Below, in pieces: positions 47,804 to 55,652 of a DNA stretch of 64,000 bases. Below the pieces are notes generated by a model, which was not told the origin of the DNA, made no database searches, and worked only from the letters and a program-made list of their open reading frames with translations. The DNA is from a virus: positions 1 to 64,000 of IMG/VR virus record IMGVR_UViG_3300043392_000054; one strand, given 5' to 3'. Numbering within the stretch: the first letter of the stretch is position 1; each line of letters starts with the position of its first letter. The translations under genes were made by a program, and so were the position numbers.

Positions 47804-49429
47804 ATGGAATACAAGAAGTATTATTGGTTGAATGAGGATAGCAGAACATTCCTATCTAGAGGGTATATTAGCGAAACGCCCGAACAAAGAATTAAAGATA
47901 TTGCTAATCGAGCAGAGAAATATCTAAAGGTCGAAGGTTTTGCAAAAAAGTTTGAAGATTATATGGCTAGAGGATTTTACAGTCTTTCAACGCCAGTTTG
48001 GATTAATTTTGGTAAAGATAAAGGTCTTCCAATTAGTTGTTATGGTTCTAATGTTGATGATACATTAGATAGTATCTTAAACGGTTCTAGAGAAATTGGA
48101 ATGATGTCAAAGTATGGCGGTGGAACTTCAATTTTCTTAGGAAACATTAGAGCAAGAGGTTCTAAAATTTCAACAGGTGGAACAGCGGATGGTCCTGTTC
48201 ACTACGCAAGAATGTATGACACAACGGTTGACGTTTGTAAACAATCAGAAGCAAGAAGAGGTGCATGTGCAGCATGGTTACCAGTAGAACACAGCGACAT
48301 CTTAGAATTTTTAGATATTGGTTCAGATGGAAACCCTATTCAAAACTTACAATATGGTGTTACAGTGACTGACCAATGGTTAGAAGAAATGAAAGCTGGC
48401 GATGCAGATAAGCGTAAGATTTGGGCTAAGATTATTCAAAGACGTAATGAGTTTGGTTTTCCATACATTATGTTTAAAGACAACTCAAATAATAATTCTC
48501 CTTATAAAGAATTAGGTCTTGAAATTACAGCATCTAACCTGTGCTCAGAGATTCAATTACCAACAGATTCATTCAATTCATTTGTTTGCTGCTTAGGTTC
48601 TATCAATCTTTTACACTGGGACGAATTAAAAGATACTGACGCTATTGAAATCTATACAATGTTCCTTAATGCAGTAATGGACGAGTTCGTTAAGAAATCA
48701 TACAATATGCCAGGCATGTCAAGAGCTCATAGATTTGCAGAGCAACATAGAGCATTAGGAGTTGGAGTTTTAGGATACCATTCATTATTCCAATCTAAAT
48801 TAATTGAATTCGATTCATTAGAGGCAAAACAATTAAATTATCAAATCTTTAAAATGCTTAAAGAAAAAACTGAAGCTGCTTCTAAATATTTACACGATGA
48901 GAAGGGTTATCGTTCTTTAAGAGAAGGATTTGCAAATACAACTTTAGTTGCTATTGCTCCAACAAAATCAAGTTCATTTATTCATGGTCAAGTTTCAATG
49001 GGAATTGAACCAATTAAGTCTAATTATTTCGTAAAAGACTTAGCAAAATCTAAGACTATTTATAAGAATCCTTTCTTAATTCAAGAGTTAGAGAAATACG
49101 GTTTAAATACGCCTGAAACATGGGAAAGTATTTTAAAAAGAGATGGTTCAGTTCAACACTTAGATTTTCCAACTAAAGGAGTATTTAAATCATTTATTGA
49201 AATCTCACCAAGTGAAATCGTTTTACAAGCTGGTCAAAGACAACAATTTATTGACCAATCACAATCTTTAAATTTAATGATTCACCCAAGTGTACCAGCT
49301 AAAGATATTAATCAACTATATCTAAAAGCACATGAATTAGGAGTTAAAACTTTATATTATCAATTTAGCCAAAGTTCAGCACAATCATTCGCAAGAGATA
49401 TTCTTGAATGTGCAAGCTGCGAGGCATAA
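47804..49429 (+). CDS. nrdA: Class I ribonucleotide reductase, alpha subunit (no ATP-cone)
   Basis: 541 aa, short for NrdA (T4 about 754) because the N-terminal ATP-cone and part of the helical domain are missing. Catalytic residues are present: redox Cys in PISCYGSN (about 76), the NLCSEI triad (Asn, Cys, Glu) near 244, the second redox Cys in FVCCLGSINL, paired tyrosines in KTLYYQFS near 516, and a C-terminal CASC pair (536-539) for reduction by thioredoxin or glutaredoxin. It reduces NDPs to dNDPs. Lack of the ATP-cone implies no dATP feedback through that site, suiting phage dNTP demand. A structured RNA and a terminator follow. Confidence 0.92.
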   Translation: MEYKKYYWLNEDSRTFLSRGYISETPEQRIKDIANRAEKYLKVEGFAKKFEDYMARGFYSLSTPVWINFGKDKGLPISCYGSNVDDTLDSILNGSREIGMMSKYGGGTSIFLGNIRARGSKISTGGTADGPVHYARMYDTTVDVCKQSEARRGACAAWLPVEHSDILEFLDIGSDGNPIQNLQYGVTVTDQWLEEMKAGDADKRKIWAKIIQRRNEFGFPYIMFKDNSNNNSPYKELGLEITASNLCSEIQLPTDSFNSFVCCLGSINLLHWDELKDTDAIEIYTMFLNAVMDEFVKKSYNMPGMSRAHRFAEQHRALGVGVLGYHSLFQSKLIEFDSLEAKQLNYQIFKMLKEKTEAASKYLHDEKGYRSLREGFANTTLVAIAPTKSSSFIHGQVSMGIEPIKSNYFVKDLAKSKTIYKNPFLIQELEKYGLNTPETWESILKRDGSVQHLDFPTKGVFKSFIEISPSEIVLQAGQRQQFIDQSQSLNLMIHPSVPAKDINQLYLKAHELGVKTLYYQFSQSSAQSFARDILECASCEA

Positions 49430-49437
49430 AAGATCCG

Positions 49438-49482
49438 GTGGCTTGAAACATAGCCACATTTTAGGACCGTTTTAGTTAACGG
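49438..49482 (+). ncRNA. Two-hairpin RNA element downstream of nrdA
   Basis: Hairpin 1: GTGGCT (49438-49443) pairs with AGCCAC (49452-49457). AGGACC follows at 49463, then hairpin 2, CCGTT (49467-49471) with AACGG (49478-49482), and then the terminator. The same order, including AGGACC, is found 500 bases downstream after the 110-aa gene. May be a 3'-UTR element or small RNA; function unknown. Confidence 0.4.
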
Positions 49483-49485
49483 GTT

Positions 49486-49523
49486 GGGCAGGAAACAAGT
49501 TCGCTACTATTCCTGCCCTTTTT
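49486..49523 (+). terminator. Rho-independent terminator after nrdA
   Basis: GGGCAGGAA pairs with TTCCTGCCC (9 bp) around a 15-base loop, followed by TTTTT. Strong. Confidence 0.85.
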
Positions 49524-49535
49524 ATGTTTTAAGGA

Positions 49536-49552
49536 GATATATAATAAAATAA
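49536..49552 (+). promoter_or_regulatory. Candidate late promoter (GATATATA type)
   Basis: GATATATAATAAAATAA directly after the nrdA terminator and before the Bacteroidota-type promoter. It shares ATATATAATAAAATAA with the portal upstream region (62108-62123), so the 110-aa gene may have early and late promoters in tandem. Confidence 0.45.
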
Positions 49553-49567
49553 TCTTAAACATATTTT

Positions 49568-49595
49568 TTTATTTCACGTAAATTAATTATATTTG
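49568..49595 (+). promoter_or_regulatory. Bacteroidota-type promoter for the 110-aa gene
   Basis: TTTATTTCACGTAAA (49568-49582), five bases, then TATATTTG (49588-49595), a perfect TAnnTTTG match. The best of three similar sites. The gene begins 25 bases later. Confidence 0.7.
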
Positions 49596-49617
49596 TATAT
49601 CAAAAAACAACAAAATT

Positions 49618-49950
49618 ATGAAACACATTAAATTATTCGAACAGTTCGTAAACGAAGCTGTTAAATTTATCGATTTTAAATTTAACTCGCATAAAGACCA
49701 TAATCCATCATGTGATATTTTACAAGGTCACTTAGATGCAGATACTTTTATTACATACGGAATTTATATTAAAGATTATGGCGCAAGAAAAACCGGAGAT
49801 GAATTTATGGAATACTACACAGGTGAAAACTATAATGTAGGTTCATCTAAAAAATCAAATTCTAGAGTGTATACTGTGGATAAAATTCCAGCAAAATATA
49901 AGGCTGCTTGGGAAGAGTTAAAGTCAAAATACGAAGCTGAATATAAATAA
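49618..49950 (+). CDS. Capsid-tagged small protein (110 aa)
   Basis: Starts MKHIKLFEQFVNEAVKF, the capsid-targeting-like tag with possible cleavage VNE|A. The remaining ~95 residues are mixed alpha/beta with KDHNPSCDILQGHLDADTF and a basic C-terminal helix (IPAKYKAAWEELKSK). The gene is a stand-alone unit with its own tandem promoters and terminator, unusual here. Interpretation: an internal head protein delivered with the DNA; function unknown. Confidence 0.6.
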   Translation: MKHIKLFEQFVNEAVKFIDFKFNSHKDHNPSCDILQGHLDADTFITYGIYIKDYGARKTGDEFMEYYTGENYNVGSSKKSNSRVYTVDKIPAKYKAAWEELKSKYEAEYK

Positions 49951-49992
49951 CCTCTCCTCAGGATAGAATCGGAGGACCACTCTTAATGAGTT
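49951..49992 (+). ncRNA. Two-hairpin RNA element downstream of the 110-aa gene
   Basis: CTCC (49954-49957) pairs with GGAG (49971-49974). AGGACC is at 49973-49978, then ACTC (49979-49982) pairs with GAGT (49988-49991), then a terminator. It mirrors the element at 49438. The short stems make folding uncertain. Confidence 0.35.
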
Positions 49993-49993
49993 C

Positions 49994-50020
49994 AGCCCGT
50001 CAGCAATGTCGGGCTTTTTT
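49994..50020 (+). terminator. Rho-independent terminator
   Basis: AGCCCG pairs with CGGGCT around a 10-base loop and runs into TTTTTT. Closes the 110-aa gene unit. Confidence 0.8.
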
Positions 50021-50038
50021 AATATAAACATTTCATAT

Positions 50039-50710
50039 ATGATTATAGATGTAAATCAATTTAAAAACTCCGGTTACATTAGATTAGAAAACGTAATATC
50101 TATAAATGATGTAGATATTGTAAGACAAATTGCTTTAGATTTTAAAAATGAAATAATAGACAATAATTTATTAGGTACACCCAAAAAAATAGGCGTAGAA
50201 AGATATTGGAGAGGTCTAGATATGGCAAGTACAATGTCACCTAAATTATATGAATATTATACATCTAATATAATGTATCAAATTGCAACATCTTTATTAG
50301 AAACAAACGAGATATATCTTTTTAATGACCAGGTGGTAGTCAAACTACCAAATGAAGAATTTGAATTTGTTGAACATACTGATAATTCTTTTGGCCCAAA
50401 TAATCAAATGGCACTTAATAATGAATTTAAAACAATTACATGCTGTTGGGTCCTTGATGATTTTAATTTAGAGAATGGTCCTATTAGTATTTTAGATAAA
50501 ACTAGTAGGGAGTGGAAATTACCTTTACCTAAAAGAGGCGACATTATAATATGGGATGGAAACACAATTCATAAATCTAGTAAAAATATTACTAATCTAG
50601 AAAGATGCGTTTGGCTATGTGTTTATTCGACTACAAATCTAAAACAAATAAAGAATTTATCTACTGCAAGTTTCGACACTTTTTATGGAGATAGATTTTA
50701 TCCTTCTTGA
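50039..50710 (+). CDS. PhyH-like 2-oxoglutarate/Fe(II) dioxygenase
   Basis: The ATG at 50039 is preferred; an in-frame ATG at 50006 lies within the terminator loop. 223 aa. Iron ligands His113 and Asp115 are in FVEHTDNSFGP, the distal His178 in GNTIHKSSKNITN, and the 2OG-binding Arg189 in LERCVWLCVYS, the arrangement of the phytanoyl-CoA dioxygenase family. It hydroxylates an unknown substrate using 2-oxoglutarate and oxygen. Phages use 2OG oxygenases on bases, proteins and metabolites; nearness to polymerase and clamp makes a nucleic acid or nucleotide substrate possible but unproven. Confidence 0.7.
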   Translation: MIIDVNQFKNSGYIRLENVISINDVDIVRQIALDFKNEIIDNNLLGTPKKIGVERYWRGLDMASTMSPKLYEYYTSNIMYQIATSLLETNEIYLFNDQVVVKLPNEEFEFVEHTDNSFGPNNQMALNNEFKTITCCWVLDDFNLENGPISILDKTSREWKLPLPKRGDIIIWDGNTIHKSSKNITNLERCVWLCVYSTTNLKQIKNLSTASFDTFYGDRFYPS

Positions 50711-50761
50711 AACAAAATTTAACTTTCATATAGAATATCTAAACATAATAAAAAAATAAAT

Positions 50762-51508
50762 ATGAAAGTAACAATCTCGAAAGTTGACCAGAACTCGTTT
50801 ATCACGTTCGTCAATCGCCTCAAAGTTATCGACTCATTCATTTACTTTAAGATTAAAGATGGAAGAGTTATCTCGTCTGCTTATTTGCCACAGCGCGATG
50901 CAGTAAAGCACCACATTGTTCCAGTTGATGAAATTTTTGTATTAGACTCAAAAATTGAAACGACTAAAGAGCTTAAGGTTGCCTTTTTTGATGCTGCTAA
51001 GTTAATCGAAGCATTTAAACAATTTGAATATGATGCTATTCAAGCTGAAATCGAATTCGTTGAAAATGAAGATGATTTCGTTGCATCGTCATTCAAGATT
51101 TTTAATGATGAATTAGAAATTACATTAGCTTGTTCAGAACCATCTTTAGGTTTCAAAGACTTAACAGAGTCTCAATTACAAACTATCTTTAATACAGATG
51201 GAGCTGATGTTACATTTGATATGTCGCATATCGAAATTTCTAAAATCAAGTCATTATTTGGTTTAGATAAAGATGAAACCTTTACAATTTCATCATCTAA
51301 AGAAGGTGTACGCATTAAAGGTAAATCTTATAATAAATTAATCAATACTACTAGCGCTGCTAAATCAAATGCAGTTATTTACAAGAAGTATTTAAACCTT
51401 TTTGACAAAGAAGATTATGCAGCAAATGTATTCTCAAATCGCGTAGTGTTACGCTCTAAAGATTCAAATACATTGTTAACAATCGCAACTTGTCAATCAG
51501 CTGATTAA
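50762..51508 (+). CDS. 45: Sliding clamp gp45
   Basis: 248 aa (T4 gp45 228). Two similar alpha/beta halves: MKVTISKVDQNSFITFVNRL with IVPVDEIFVLDSKI strands, and VTFDMSHIEISKIKSLFGL with later TFTISSSKEGVRIKGK strands. Fits the gp45/PCNA fold and the usual neighbourhood. It tethers polymerase to DNA and, in T4, activates late transcription with gp33 and gp55. The stop overlaps the start of the second polymerase part (TAATG), so clamp and polymerase C-part are coupled. Preceded by CATATAGAATATCTAAAC, a possible weak promoter. Confidence 0.75.
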   Translation: MKVTISKVDQNSFITFVNRLKVIDSFIYFKIKDGRVISSAYLPQRDAVKHHIVPVDEIFVLDSKIETTKELKVAFFDAAKLIEAFKQFEYDAIQAEIEFVENEDDFVASSFKIFNDELEITLACSEPSLGFKDLTESQLQTIFNTDGADVTFDMSHIEISKIKSLFGLDKDETFTISSSKEGVRIKGKSYNKLINTTSAAKSNAVIYKKYLNLFDKEDYAANVFSNRVVLRSKDSNTLLTIATCQSAD

Positions 51509-52707
51509 TGATAGAAGAATTATTAAATAAACCAGAATCAGATTTAACACTTGATGAAATGAAAACCTTGGCAGAATTCTACTCGCGAGAATCTGCCAAG
51601 TTTACAGCTTATGAACAAGCAGTTAAATTAATGCTTAACTCTATTTATGGTGCATTTGGTAACCAGTGGTTTCACTTCTTTAATATCGATATTGCTGAAT
51701 CTATCACATTACAAGGTAAAAATGCTATCTTATATGCTGAAAAGATTTTAAACAAATATATTCAAGAATTCTTTTATAAGGATACTGAATTACATAAGAA
51801 ATTAAATATTAAGGTTAAAGGTCCAACACATAAACCTGCAGTTATCTACATCGATACTGATTCAAACTATGTTCAGTTTCAGGACATGTATGAATCAATT
51901 CAATGGTTAGATGAAACACAGAAGATGGACATCGTAACCTTTATTTTAACAGTTTATGATATTCGTTTAAAGGATTATATTGTTAAAGCATTAGACAAAT
52001 ATGCAGATGGCACAAATACAGATTCATTCTTAGTGTTTGAACTAGAATCAGTAGCATACTCTGGCATTTGGATGGCTAAGAAAAAGTATTTACAAAATTT
52101 AGCATGGGACGATAAGATTTCAACAGCTGAAAGACATAAAATGCTTAAGAAGGTTAAAACAGTTGGATTCGATACTATTCAATCTTCAACACCAACCTTT
52201 GCTAGAAAAAAATTAGCAGAAGCATTACAAATTCTTTTTGAAAAGAAGCCAACACCTGAAACATTAATGGTAATAATTTCATTCTTAAAAAAGGCTAAGA
52301 AAGAATTTAAGATGGCAAGCGTTGATGATATTACATTCAATAAGAGAACTAATAATATTGAAAAATATATTGTTGATGACCACGGTACATTTGAGTTTGG
52401 CTTAAAATGTCCGCCTAATGTTAAAGCTGCTGGATTTTATAATTACCTAATGAATAATAATTCAAAATACAAATCTAAGTATAGAATGATTAATAACGGT
52501 GAAAAGCTAAAAATATACCACACAACACACAATATTTGTGAAGTTTTTGGCTATCTTCCAGGAGACCATCCTTATGAATTTGCACCTGAAATAGATTATG
52601 AAACTCAATTTGAAAAATGTATTATTGACCCGTTAAATAGAGTTTTAGATTGCGTAGGTTTACAAACATTAAATAGAAATTTAATTTATTCATCAACATT
52701 ATTTTAA
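51508..52707 (+). CDS. 43B: DNA polymerase gp43, C-terminal part (motifs B and C, thumb)
   Basis: 399 aa. It starts in the fingers with a short new N-terminus (MIEELLNKPESDLTLDE). Motif B is KLMLNSIYGAFGN at 40-52, motif C YIDTDSNYV near 116, and the KKxY motif WMAKKKYLQNL near 185. Thumb sequence follows, ending RNLIYSSTLF, a hydrophobic tail like the clamp-binding end of T4 gp43 (SLDFLFG). All polymerase residues missing from 43A are here. Both parts appear under selection, with no frameshift or stop. The parts are 4762 bases apart and should associate in trans. Confidence 0.88.
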   Translation: MIEELLNKPESDLTLDEMKTLAEFYSRESAKFTAYEQAVKLMLNSIYGAFGNQWFHFFNIDIAESITLQGKNAILYAEKILNKYIQEFFYKDTELHKKLNIKVKGPTHKPAVIYIDTDSNYVQFQDMYESIQWLDETQKMDIVTFILTVYDIRLKDYIVKALDKYADGTNTDSFLVFELESVAYSGIWMAKKKYLQNLAWDDKISTAERHKMLKKVKTVGFDTIQSSTPTFARKKLAEALQILFEKKPTPETLMVIISFLKKAKKEFKMASVDDITFNKRTNNIEKYIVDDHGTFEFGLKCPPNVKAAGFYNYLMNNNSKYKSKYRMINNGEKLKIYHTTHNICEVFGYLPGDHPYEFAPEIDYETQFEKCIIDPLNRVLDCVGLQTLNRNLIYSSTLF

Positions 52708-52913
52708 TGCAAACAAATTCAGACCATTTATTAGATAATTTAGACGAAATTCAAATAGAATTCGTTGAGAAATATCAAGAGATTTTAAGTAGAGTTAAAG
52801 TTTTACAAACTAGAATGGCTCTTTTAGAATCTGAAATTAATCTTGCAACGAAAGAGTTACAGGATTTAAGAGAATTAGAACAAAAAACAATACAAGAAAA
52901 TGGCAAAAAGTAG
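52707..52913 (+). CDS. Small coiled-coil protein (68 aa)
   Basis: Overlaps the polymerase stop by one base and uvsX by 14. Almost entirely one coiled coil (LSRVKVLQTRMALLESEINLA). It may be an oligomerisation or adaptor protein of the replication or recombination machinery. No family recognised. Confidence 0.6.
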   Translation: MQTNSDHLLDNLDEIQIEFVEKYQEILSRVKVLQTRMALLESEINLATKELQDLRELEQKTIQENGKK

Positions 52914-54018
52914 TAAAACATTTACATTTGACGACCTAAATGCAGAATTAGCTGGAATTAATCCACTTGGTTCAGTGATGGAAATGTCAGATTTTAGTGA
53001 AATTACAGAGTACTTAGATACTGGTAACTATCACTTAAACGCATGTGTATCAGGTTCTCTTTTTAAAGGATGGCCTAATAATAGAGCTTGCTCAGTTGCA
53101 GGTCCATCTGGAACAGGTAAAACTTTCTTAATGCTAAACACAGTAAGAGAAGCTATTAATAAAGGTTATTCTGTTATTTACTATGATTCAGAAGCTGCAA
53201 TTGATAAAGAACTTATGAAAAAGTTTGGTATTGATGTATCAAAGGTTAATTATCAACCAGTGAATACTGTTCAAGAGTTTAGAACATCTGTGACTACAAT
53301 CACTAAAAAGATGCAAGAGGCTAAAAGAAATGGAGCAGAATTACCAAAGGTAATGATTCTTTTAGATTCAGCTGGTAACTTAGCAACTCAAAAGGAAATT
53401 GATGATGCAGTTTCAGGTTCAGAGAAAGCAGACATGACACGTTCTAAAGTTCTTAAATCAATCTTTAGAATTATTATGACTCCATTAGCAGACTTAAAGA
53501 TTCCATTCTTATTTACTAACCACACATATATGTCTCAAGACTTTATGCCAGTTAATGTGGCTGGTGGTGGAACTGGACCAGAGTATGCTGCTTCTATTGT
53601 TTTAATTTTGACAAAGGCACAATTAAAAGATAAATCTGGTAAAGAAAGAGTAGGAATTATTGTAACTGCTAAACCAGCTAAAAATAGATTTGCAAAACCA
53701 GTACCTGTTAAATTCCATTTAGATTTTAGTAAAGGTATGAATAAATTTGTTGGTCTAGAAAAATATGCAACTTGGGATATTTGCGGAATTGCTAGAGGAA
53801 CTATTGACCCAAAAACTAAGGAAAAAGTTCTTAAAGATACGGCTAGAACTTGGGTTTGCAAGCATTTAGATGTTGCAATTCCAGATTCAGAGTTTTTTAC
53901 AGAAACTGTCTTTACTCAAGATGTTTTAGAACAAATTGATGCTTATATCCAACCAATCTTCAATTATAATTCTGAAACAGCAGACTTTATTGATGATATA
54001 ATTAATGATGAAGACTAA
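52900..54018 (+). CDS. uvsX: RecA-like recombinase UvsX
   Basis: 372 aa (T4 391). Walker A is GPSGTGKTFLML near 68-79, Walker B VMILLDSAGNLA, with DNA-binding loop regions (SGSEKADMTRSKVLK, AGGGTGPEYAAS). It forms filaments on ssDNA and drives recombination-dependent replication with UvsY and gp32. It opens an operon with gp41, gp33 and gp46/47. Confidence 0.92.
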   Translation: MAKSSKTFTFDDLNAELAGINPLGSVMEMSDFSEITEYLDTGNYHLNACVSGSLFKGWPNNRACSVAGPSGTGKTFLMLNTVREAINKGYSVIYYDSEAAIDKELMKKFGIDVSKVNYQPVNTVQEFRTSVTTITKKMQEAKRNGAELPKVMILLDSAGNLATQKEIDDAVSGSEKADMTRSKVLKSIFRIIMTPLADLKIPFLFTNHTYMSQDFMPVNVAGGGTGPEYAASIVLILTKAQLKDKSGKERVGIIVTAKPAKNRFAKPVPVKFHLDFSKGMNKFVGLEKYATWDICGIARGTIDPKTKEKVLKDTARTWVCKHLDVAIPDSEFFTETVFTQDVLEQIDAYIQPIFNYNSETADFIDDIINDED

Positions 54019-54019
54019 T

Positions 54020-54331
54020 ATGACTAATTTAGGTAGCATAGCTGAAGATAAATTACCAATTAAATATATTTTGGGTATAGAAAGTGAATTCGAAACATAC
54101 CCAGATGCATTCGACATAGTGTATGCATATATTTTAAAGGTTAAAAAGAATCCAGAAAGATATAAAGGTACATTTACTAAACATGGTTTAATCACATGGG
54201 AATTTCCAGGTTGTTCCATTGATAATATTAATAATGGACTTCAGCGTGCTATCGAATTAGGTTTATTAGAATGCACCAATAAAACAGAAGATAAAGAAGC
54301 CTACAAGATAATTTTAAACCCATTTGCATGA
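54020..54331 (+). CDS. Small winged-helix-like protein between uvsX and gp41 (103 aa)
   Basis: The ATG at 54020 just after the uvsX stop (TAATATG) is preferred; ATGs at 54005 and 54008 would overlap uvsX. The pattern helix-helix-helix then short strands (TKHGLITWEFPGCSIDNINN, GLQRAIELGLLECTN) suggests a winged helix. T4 has gene 40 here, but no similarity is visible. It might help load the helicase, since no gp59 is seen in the window. Speculative. Confidence 0.55.
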   Translation: MTNLGSIAEDKLPIKYILGIESEFETYPDAFDIVYAYILKVKKNPERYKGTFTKHGLITWEFPGCSIDNINNGLQRAIELGLLECTNKTEDKEAYKIILNPFA

Positions 54332-55641
54332 AATTCGGTCAAGACTTTGAAAAAGTATTTTTCAAACTATCATTACAAAAACCAAAATATTTAGAGGCTA
54401 TTAAGAGAGGCTTTTACACCAGTGAAGACATTGATGTAATGCATTATTTAGCAACTAAATTTCATAATAAATTTCATGAAGCTCCTTCAATGGAACAAAT
54501 GAAACTATTAATTCAACGTTCTGCTGCTAAAGATAAAGTAGACGAAGATATGATTGAAATTGTGTATAGCGCAGATTTAAATCAATATGACGAAGAATGG
54601 TTAACATCAACAGCTGAATCTTGGATTAAATGGAGAAACTTCGATACAACTTTAATCGATACAATTGAGTATATTAAAACAACTCAAGTGGACCCAGATA
54701 ACGTTGATGGAATCATTTCTAAAGTTAAAAATCTAATCAATGATAGAAATTCATTGACATTTAATTCAGACTTAGGCTTAGACTTTTTTAATCCAAATGA
54801 CCACGTTCAAGAAGGCATTACAAAAATGTCAACCGGTTATAATTTCTTAGACCGAGCATTGGGTGGAGGGTATGATAAAGATGGAACCTTAGTTGTTTAT
54901 GTAGGTGAGCAAAATATTGGTAAATCAATTTATCTTGCAAATGAAGCTGCTAATTCAATTAAAATGGGAACAAATACTGCGGTAATTACAGCAGAGATGT
55001 CAGCTCATAAGTTTATGAAACGTATTGGCTCTAATGCTTTATCAATTCCGATGACAGAATACGATGAAAAGGCTAAGAACGTAGATTATCTTAAAAGAAA
55101 ATTAGAAACTATAGGTGATGGTTTAACTCCTCCGGGTCAATTATTTGTTAAGCAATTTCCAACTTCACAAGCAACTGTCCCAGATATTGAAGCTTATTTA
55201 AAACAGATTGAAGAAGAGCGTAAAATTAAATTAGGAGTAATTGTAATTGACTATATTAATATTCTTTCTAATTATAGAAACCCAAACTCTGAAAATACTT
55301 ATTTAAAAATCAAGCAAATTGCTGAAGATTTAAGAGCAATGGGAGTTAGAAACAAATGGTTAATCGTTACAGCAACCCAAATTACAAGAAGCGGTTATAA
55401 CTCAAGTGATATTTCAATGAGTGATGTTGCTGAATCAGCAGGTCTTTCACATACGGCTGACGTAATGTTAGGTATTATTCAAGACGATATTATGAGAGCT
55501 AGTTACGAGTACTGGTTAAAAATTCTAAAGATTAGAGATGGCGAAGGCCGAGGTGTTAAGTGTAAGCTAAACATTAATTATCAATATATGAGATTAACTG
55601 AAACAGATGAAATCAGTAACTCAAATATTCACGAATTATAA
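54328..55641 (+). CDS. 41: Replicative DNA helicase gp41 (DnaB family)
   Basis: 437 aa (T4 475). Walker A VYVGEQNIGKSIYLA near 190, an ITAEMSAHKFMKR segment, Walker B GVIVIDYINIL near 305, and motif 4 WLIVTATQITRSGY. It unwinds the fork 5'-3' as a hexamer with the gp61 primase. The ATGA overlap with the previous gene indicates coupling. Confidence 0.9.
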   Translation: MKFGQDFEKVFFKLSLQKPKYLEAIKRGFYTSEDIDVMHYLATKFHNKFHEAPSMEQMKLLIQRSAAKDKVDEDMIEIVYSADLNQYDEEWLTSTAESWIKWRNFDTTLIDTIEYIKTTQVDPDNVDGIISKVKNLINDRNSLTFNSDLGLDFFNPNDHVQEGITKMSTGYNFLDRALGGGYDKDGTLVVYVGEQNIGKSIYLANEAANSIKMGTNTAVITAEMSAHKFMKRIGSNALSIPMTEYDEKAKNVDYLKRKLETIGDGLTPPGQLFVKQFPTSQATVPDIEAYLKQIEEERKIKLGVIVIDYINILSNYRNPNSENTYLKIKQIAEDLRAMGVRNKWLIVTATQITRSGYNSSDISMSDVAESAGLSHTADVMLGIIQDDIMRASYEYWLKILKIRDGEGRGVKCKLNINYQYMRLTETDEISNSNIHEL

Positions 55642-55652
55642 AATAAAAAAAT

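Noticed and set aside
49430-49617. tRNA gene in the structured gap after nrdA
   Set aside because: Hairpins are present, but there is no cloverleaf, no TTC arm and no acceptor stem pairing; the last hairpin is a terminator.
50006-50038. Upstream start for the dioxygenase
   Set aside because: This ATG is inside the loop of a strong terminator hairpin and would add 11 residues without family support.
46746-51507. Homing endonuclease insertion between polymerase halves
   Set aside because: No LAGLIDADG, GIY-YIG or HNH motif in any intervening protein; all five have other assignments.
46700-51560. Split intein or intron joining the two polymerase parts
   Set aside because: The end of the first part and the start of the second show no intein N- or C-motifs (no Cys/Ser junction, no HN-C), and the intervening DNA is full genes with their own promoters and terminators.
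53535-53861. 108-aa minus-strand ORF
   Set aside because: Antisense to uvsX within conserved coding sequence; typical reverse-frame shadow.
54005-54331. Earlier start for the protein after uvsX
   Set aside because: ATGs at 54005 and 54008 overlap the end of uvsX; the TAATATG start at 54020 matches the style of neighbours. Not certain.
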